A stretch of DNA of 64,000 nucleotides from Earliella scabrosa (Eukaryota > Basidiomycota > Agaricomycetes > Polyporales > Polyporaceae), in assembly GCA_022605405.1 (NCBI GenBank), contig JABYQQ010000027.1:434001-498000 (forward strand), read 5' to 3'. Of this stretch, positions 57,987 through 64,000 are shown piece by piece. Both the position numbers and the translations under genes were made by a program. The notes below the pieces were generated by a model. That model was not told the origin of the DNA and did no database searches. It worked only from the letters and a program-made list of their open reading frames with translations. Position 1 is the stretch's first letter. Every line of letters begins with the position of its first letter.

Positions 57987-60900
57987 ATGTCCTCCGTGAA
58001 AGTCGGATCAGACGACTCCATCCGCGTTCCGAAGCTCGAGAGCGGCGGCGGCAATTGGGTCTTGTACAAAGCCCAATTGGCCTGGGCTGCCGACGCGAAG
58101 GGTGTACTGGGGAACCTCGACGGGACGTCGAAGGAGCCCACAGCGCCGACGGGAGCAGCCGGGCAAGCGGCCCAGGCAGCTACGAGCGCAACCACGCCCT
58201 CCACGGCGTCCACGACCGGGACGTCCACGAGCGGAAGTTGGAACGACGACCACCGGAACGAGCACGAGTACGACCTCTTCCACCACCGTCGCTGGGACTG
58301 TCGACGCCGCCAAGGTGGAGAAGTACAAAACGGCCCTCGCCGAGTGGCGCAAGGGCGAAGCCACGGTGAAACAGCTCATCGCGAGCACGATCCCGGACTC
58401 CCTGTTCATGAAGGTCAAACACCACACGACCGCTTTCGCGATCTGGGAGGCGATCGGGAAGGAGTTCGAGAAGAAGTCGCGCATGGTCTCCGTCGACCTG
58501 CGGCGACGACTCCAGGACACGCGCTGTGGCGAAAAGGACGACGTCCGCGCTCATCTTGAGAAGCTGCGGACGATGCGCGAGACGCTCGCGGCGATGGGCC
58601 ATCCCCCTGACGACGACGACTTCTACGCGATCGTGTACGGCTCCATGCCGTCCTCCTACGACCCCTTCCTCTCCGCAGTCTCCTACCACGTCACGACGCC
58701 CGACGAGCTCATCGAGAAACTCGTCGAGCAGTACGAGCTCCGCCAAATCCGTTCGAAGCCCGGCCGTGCGAAGGACGCGAACGACGCCGCGTTCTCGGCC
58801 AACGACAAGGGCGGCCAGTCGAAGCCGAAACGGAAAGGGGAGTGCTACAACTGTGGAAAGAAAGGGCACTTCGGCCGTGAATGCCGAGGGCCAGGGGGAG
58901 GCGCACACCCAGACACGCCGAAGGACAAGTACCCGAAGAAGAAAGCGGGGAAGGAGACGGCGGCGGCGGCAAAGCCAAAGGAGGAGAAGGCTGAGAAGAC
59001 GGAGGCCGCGTGGCTCATCTACACGCCGCGCGCTCTTGGTCCGGCCTTCGACGACGATGACATGGACAACGAGAGCATGCCAGCTCTCGAACCGAACACT
59101 CCAGAGTCGAGCGTCGCTTCTGACGATATCGCGCGCATGTCGGACTTCGACGACGAGTCGGACGAGGAGGAGTCCGAGGGGGAGCAGGACGACGAGGAAG
59201 TTCTTGAGTCGACTAGCGCCATGCTCGCGAACGACCCGTCTGTTGCAGACGAGATCATCCTCTTCGACTCCGGCGCCACGCGCCACATGTCCCCTCATCG
59301 TCACCGCTTCGTGTCGTACATGCCCATCAGCTCGAAGCCCATCCACGCTGCCGACCAAAGCGTCTTCCAGGCCGTCGGCAAGGGCGACATGTTCGTCGAG
59401 CTGCCCACTGCGAACGGTACCACGTGCGTCTTGTTGCGTGATGTTCTCCACGCGCCCACGATGGGCGTAACCCTCGTCTCCATCGGCCGCATCACGGCGA
59501 CCGGGTCCGTCGTCCAATTCACGGGCGGGGTCTGTCGCATCTTGAACCCGTTCGGGAGCCTCGTCGCCGAAATCCCCAAGACAAACGGCCTTTACCGCAT
59601 CTCCGTTCCCGCTCCCGAGGTCGCCGCGCCCGTTGAGGAGGCTCCGGCTGCTGACGAGCCGCGCACGATGACTCTTGACAAGCTGCATCGCGCGTACGGC
59701 CACATCGCGCCGGAGACCGCGCGCACGATGGTCGAGAAGGGGGTCGTCGAAGGCGTCGAGCTTGATCCGAGCAGCGAGGTGGAGTCTTGCGAGTCGTGCG
59801 AGGCCGGACGAATGACGCGCAAGCCTATATCAAAGGAGCGTGTCAGGCCTCGTGCCACAGAGATCGGAGAAGAAATTCACTCGGACGTCTGGGGCCCCGC
59901 TCCGACCCAGACTCTAGGCGGACGCCGTTATGCGTCGTCCTTCACCGACGACTACAGCCGTTTCACGCGCTTGGAGCTCATGCGCACAAAGGACGAGACC
60001 CTGGGCTCCTACCGCAAGGTTCGCGCGTTCTACCTTACTCAGAAGGGCGCGCGTATCAAATGTCTCCACTCAGACAGGGGAGGCGAGTACCTCAGCGACG
60101 AGTTCACGAAGCTGCTGAGCGAGGACGGGACGACCCGCAAACTCACGGCGCACGACACGCCGGAGTACAACGGCGTCAGCGAGCGCGGCTGGCGCACAAT
60201 CTTCGAAAAAGTTCGCGCAATGCTACACGAGAGCGGCCTCCCCGACTCCCTCTGGGGCGAGGCCGCCCACCACGCCGTCTATCTTAAAAACATAACACCC
60301 ACGTCCGCACTCGACGGCAAGACGCCGTACGAGGTCTTCTGGGGGAGGAAGCCCAACGTCGCTCACCTCCACCCGTGGGGTTGCGAAGTTCGCATGCACT
60401 CCCCCGGCGGCTCGAAACTCTCCGAGCGCGCAGTAACCGGCCGGTGGGTCGGCTTCGACGAAGAATCCGACGCCCACCGCATCTACTGGCCCGACCGTCG
60501 CTCCGTCACGGTCGAGCGCAGCGTCAAGTTCCCAAGCGACTCGACCGACGTCGAAGTTCGGCTCGAGGGGGAGAAGAAGGCTGATACTCACCGTGTCGAG
60601 CCTGACCCTTCGCCGTCTACGACCACTGTTGCACCCACACCGTTCACTGCACCCGCGCCTGCTGTTGCGACGCCGAACGTGCCCGAGCCGCAGCGAGAGA
60701 TCGCGCCCGACGTTCTTGGCGACAACTTCGAGAGGCCAGAGGAGAGTCGGTCGAAACGTCTTTGCAAGGAGAGTCGATACTTGCAGGACCTTCGTAGCGG
60801 TGTAGGAAGCGCGACAGGACGCGCGCGCGACCCTGTGATCCCAAAGGGGTTGCAGGAGGGGACAAAGAAGCCGGCGACTGTGGAGGAGGTGGCAGATGAG

Positions 60901-62544
60901 GAGGAGACCGTGGCGGTGAACGCGTTCGTGGCGGACGATGAAATCGTTGAGCTGGCAATGGCGGCTGCAATGGGAGAGGCCGAGTGCATCGAGCCGACGT
61001 ACCAGGAGGCGAAGAAGCGCCCGGACTGGCCGAAGTGGCAGGAGGCTATTCAAGCGGAGCTCGAATCCTTGGTGGCCAACGGAACGTGGGACCTTGTCGA
61101 GCGTCCTTCCTCCCACAACGTCGTCGACTCAAAGTGGGTCCTGCGAATCAAGAAGAACACGGCCGGCGAGATTGAGAAGTACAAAGCCCGACTCGTCGCT
61201 CGCGGCTTCACGCAAGTCTACGGCGTCGATTACTTCGAAACCTTCGCTCCTGTCGCCAAACTTTCCTCTTTCCGCCTCGTTCTTGCTATTGCTGCACGCA
61301 ACAACTGGTCCGCCAACTCTTTCGACTTCACCGCCACCTACCTGAACTCGAAGCTCGACGAAGACGTCTATATCGAGCAGCCACCCGACCACGCGTTCGC
61401 GGACAGGAAGGTTTACGTGCTGAAGCTGCGGAAGGCGCTGTATGGACTGAAGCAGGGCGGGCGCAAATGGTATGACACGCTCTGTGCCACTCTCGCTGAT
61501 CTGGGTTTCCAACGCGCCGAAGCAGACTACGGGGTCTTCTTCGTCCACGCCGACTTCCACATCGTCATACTCGTCATCCACGTCGACGACTGCCTCATCA
61601 CCGGGAGCTCTCGCAAGCTGCTTAAGCACTACAAGCAGAAGATCGGCGAGCGGTACAAGATGACCGACCTCGGGCCTGTCTCCTGGCTACTCGGGATCAA
61701 GATCTCGCGGGATCTCGAGAACCATACCGTCGCCCTCTCCCAGCACGCCTACATCGACTCCATCCTCACTCGCTACAACTTCGACGACGCGAAGCCGGTT
61801 TCCACGCCTATGGACCCGAACGTGCAACTGCTGAAGTCCCAATGCCCAGAGAGCGCTGCGGACGTCGCGCGCATGCGCCGTGTGCCGTACAAGGAAGCGA
61901 TCGGATCGCTCATGTACGCGGCCATGGGAACGCGCCCGGATATCGCGTTCGCGGTCTCAACCCTCGCTCAATTCTCGCACAACCCCGGCTGGACCCACTG
62001 GGAGGCCGTACGCCGCGTCTTCCGGTACCTCGTCGGTACGAAGACTCTCTCTCTTGTCTATGGCGGCGACCGGAAGGGCCTTGAGGGATTCGTTGATGCG
62101 GACGGCGCGTCTCAGGACCACCGTCGCGCCATCACTGGCTACGTCTTCCTAGTCGACGGCGGAGCTGTCTCGTGGGCATCGAAGAAGCAGGAGCTTGTCA
62201 CGCTCTCGACTGCGGAGTCCGAGTACGTCGCGGCCACGCACGCCGCGAAGGAGGCGATCTGGCTTCGTCGCATCATCGGCGAGGTCTTCCGCCCTCTCAC
62301 CGAGCCTACCCCACTTCACTCGGACAGCAAGTCGGCCATCGCGCTCACCCAGGACGGCTCGTACCACGCCCGTACGAAGCATATTGATATTCGCTATCAT
62401 TTCATTCGCTACTCGATCGAGGCCGGCTCTATTCGGCTCCTCTACATCCCCACCAACGACCAGACCGCCGACATCCTCACGAAGGCGCTTCCTAGCGTCA
62501 AAGTCAAGCACTTCGCGACCGCGCTCGGACTCATGCACAGTTGA
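57987..62544 (+). CDS. Copia gag-pol polyprotein (frameshift in gag)
   Basis: Gag starts at ATG 57987 with IRVPKLESGGGNWVLYKAQL (UBN2-type gag) in one frame. From about 58250 the homology continues in the +1 frame, open from 58102 to the stop at 62542-62544. Downstream order: AWRKG/LAEWRKG gag core, zinc knuckle CYNCGKKGHFGREC (58843-58884), protease DSGA (59266), HHCC pre-integrase (LHRAYGH...CESC), integrase D-D-E (HSDVWG 59884, HSDRGGEY 60073, SERGW 60181), RT (FDFTATYLNSKL, LYGLKQG, HVDD 61582-61590) and RNase H (FVDAD, STAESEYVA, HSDSKSA, KHIDIRYHFIR). Pol has no internal stop over more than 1400 codons. The gag break lies in a Thr/Ser-rich, GC-rich stretch. Copia normally uses a single frame, so this is probably a 1-base indel. 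Confidence 0.9.
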
Positions 62545-62551
62545 GGGGGAG
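62543..62551 (+). other. Polypurine tract of the Copia element
   Basis: GAGGGGGAG immediately before the 3' LTR, overlapping the pol stop codon; primes plus-strand synthesis in LTR elements. Confidence 0.8.
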
Positions 62552-62924
62552 TGTTGAAGATCCACGCGCGCCAGCGCGGCGGAATCCCGCCACAAGCGTG
62601 CGTCCGACGTTCGCGACCGCGTCCATTCCCTGCGACGTCATCCTCTATGTACCACGCACCGCCTCGGGTGCGCTCGTCTCGGACCTCCTGTATCCCTCGT
62701 ATCTCGATCCGCATCTTGTACTTCTTCATGTACATTAGCCTACGTCCCGCGTCCTCTCACCTCAGTCCCGCTGTACGCGTCAGACTGAGGTGAGCATCCC
62801 CCCGTGTATTCTCGTGCCCGTCGAGCCTCGTACTGATACTGTACTTGTAGTAGTACCTTTCATAGGTACATATCAATGTATTCTAGTCCCGCTGTACGCG
62901 TCAGACTGAGTAGTACCTTTTATA
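62552..62924 (+). repeat. 3' LTR
   Basis: 373 bp, same length as the 5' LTR, with four substitutions seen by eye (for example the final CATA reads TATA). Followed by the second GCCAG. Confidence 0.95.
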
Positions 62925-62929
62925 GCCAG

Positions 62930-63300
62930 CCCTCCGGAGGTCCATCCATGAGCCGCCGCCCGCCACCAGCTTCCCATACGGATGGGGCACCTCACTCTTA
63001 CACACTCGCTCGCACTCCTGTCCCTCGCTTCCTACGGATATAAGTTCCCCAGATGAGGAGGGCGATGGCTGTTCTGATAACAAGAGCTGCTGCTCGCATG
63101 CAGTAACACCCGGAGCATCGGGGGTTCCTGGGACTGTAAAGAGCGTCGCGGGTCAGAGGAATGGCCATCCGATTGCTATTCATGTGTCCGTCTCGACGAC
63201 ACAGACGTCTGATCAAGATCCGGAGCGAGTGTGTGTTGTAAGGTATGACAACAGCCAAACACGCAAGCGAGATCTTGAGACAGAGGTGAGAGATGCTTGA
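62930..63300 (+). pseudogene. Displaced 3' part of membrane gene T (native C-terminal tail)
   Basis: Removing the element and one GCCAG joins 57538 to 62930 with no loss of frame. The frame then stays open for 124 codons to TGA at 63298-63300. It encodes a hydrophilic tail that includes the family motif PIAIHVSVSTT and ends DLETEVRDA. The rejoined model would have 411 residues and total 1236 coding nt. In the present state this tail has no start or promoter of its own unless the 3' LTR drives it. Confidence 0.88.
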
Positions 63301-63663
63301 ATATCCTCAAACCTCGATGCATCCCTGACTATTGCATATCGACAGGTGTTGCTCATATCAGCTGCGCCTGAGGTCTGAGAAACGGATTGGACTCATTGTC
63401 GTTTGGGAAATGGTCTACAGCGTAGGACCACTTAGACTTCACTGTATGCGATCTTCAATCCTGTCTGTACCGGTTTTGTTACGACTATGTACGCTCGCAC
63501 GAGCTCACATTCTATACTTGGGCTCTCAACAGTTATCCTCGCTATCATGAATTCATTACGACCAGTGCACGCATTCTAGCCTCTTGTGACTGTGACGCAG
63601 TACAACGCTATGTATGCATACATCTCTATAAGACTTGTGAATCTTGTAGGTGAAACGGAGGTC
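63301..63663. other. Intergenic between convergent membrane genes
   Basis: 363 bp; nothing recognised. Confidence 0.5.
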
Positions 63664-64000
63664 CTATGACCTTGACGGATCCCCTCCAGGTATGGATGGA
63701 TGAGATTCCCAGTGCGTGTGCATTAAGTACGCCTGACCGTGGTATGTCAGCCCGCTGTTGGAACTGCGGCAGGCGTGTCCATGATGCAGTGTGACGCTTG
63801 GTACTTGTCCGGAGCCCAGACAGATTCGCATCGCAGCTAGTGTAAATGAGATTCCCTAGAACATTTCAGTGAGAATAGACAACACAAGACGGGGATAGCA
63901 TATATCAGCTTGACAAAGACGTACCACAATACATGGGAACACGTAGTGACAAATTGCATACCCAAGGAGGGTTTCGAATTGCGTGATGGTAAATGACAAT
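63664..64000 (-). CDS. Seven-helix membrane protein, copy U (3' end only, cut by window edge)
   Basis: Two 3' exons, complement 63925-64000 (continues beyond the window) and 63664-63855, with a 69-bp intron (GTACGT donor, CTAG acceptor), phase 0 as in the other copies. The visible text matches the family exon 6 end (LSFTITQFETLLGYAICHYV) and exon 7 start (GISFTLAAMRICLG). The tail is short (about 50 residues after the helix) and has no clear IAIHVSVS motif. It is convergent with copy T. Confidence 0.75.

Larger units (their letters stand above)
57539..62924 (+). mobile_element. Copia-type (Pseudoviridae-like) LTR retrotransposon, nearly full length
   Basis: A 5386-bp element with 373-bp direct LTRs (57539-57911, 62552-62924) differing at only 4 bases by eye, a primer site touching the 5' LTR, a purine tract touching the 3' LTR and a 5-bp target duplication (GCCAG at 57534-57538 and 62925-62929). 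The internal order gag-protease-integrase-RT-RNase H defines Copia. It is inserted in the same orientation as the host gene, in its last exon. Near-identical LTRs and an intact pol indicate a recent insertion; a frame break in gag suggests this copy is not autonomous. Confidence 0.96.

Noticed and set aside
58102..58300. Programmed ribosomal frameshift in gag
   Set aside because: No obvious slippery heptamer at the switch was noticed and Copia elements normally use a single gag-pol frame; a mutation is the simpler reading, pending comparison with other copies.
58180..59703. 507-codon open frame antisense to the Copia gag/protease region
   Set aside because: It is the complement of the polyprotein in a GC-rich stretch, Arg/Val/Leu-rich with no motif: a shadow frame.
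1..64000. CRISPR arrays, operons or other bacterial systems
   Set aside because: Spliceosomal introns throughout, no direct-repeat/spacer arrays and no polycistronic spacing; the DNA is eukaryotic.

Overview
The window looks like nuclear DNA of an Agaricomycete fungus, probably a wood-decay polypore. Genes are dense and intron-rich (mostly 46-100 bp GT-AG introns), codons are GC-biased, and several families typical of mushrooms occur (DUF6534 membrane proteins, large sets of BTB and F-box proteins, a GH3 beta-glucosidase, a P450, a pepsin-type protease, a Copia retrotransposon). Two tRNA genes with introns after position 37 fit a eukaryotic nuclear genome. The genus cannot be named from sequence reading alone.

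Layout. 1-659: end of a BTB gene cut by the window edge. 1220-3054 (-): DUF6534 membrane protein in 13 exons, several tiny. 6561-10380 (+): secreted GH3 beta-glucosidase. 10598-10692 (-): tRNA-Gly(UCC). 10854-13125 (-): cytochrome P450. 15500-18216 (+): two tandem BTB genes. 18.2-22 kb: no intact gene, perhaps F-box debris. 21986-23388 (+): first of six seven-helix membrane genes. 23711-23819 (+): tRNA-Leu(CAA). 24190-30828: five BTB genes in alternating orientation, including a tandem duplication of a convergent gene pair. 30994-32858 (-): aspartic protease with a probable GPI signal. 34222-36748: two convergent BTB genes. 37747-39023 (-): F-box protein. 39546-40683 (-): BTB gene. 41431-42858 (+): F-box/LRR-like protein. 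43475-48945 (-): two seven-helix membrane genes flanking a KCTD-type BTB gene. 50520-52985: two convergent BTB genes. 53915-55281 (+): seven-helix gene. 56268-63300 (+): seven-helix gene split by a 5.4-kb Copia element. 63664-64000 (-): sixth seven-helix gene, cut by the window edge.

Two paralogous families dominate. Thirteen BTB genes share one phase-2 intron just after the BTB exon and a cysteine pattern (C-x5-C, later C-x2-C) that may bind zinc. Six seven-helix genes share one exon-phase pattern (0,0,0,1,1,0), and most share a cytoplasmic-tail motif (IA-I-H/N-VSVS). The interleaving resembles a birth-and-death region of adaptor-like (BTB, F-box) and receptor-like (7TM) genes. Any functional link between the two families is inference. 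The remaining genes act alone as far as can be seen: there is no clear biosynthetic cluster.

Exon boundaries were read by eye from GT/GC-AG sites, frame closure and paralog alignment. In every complete spliced model the summed exon length is divisible by three.
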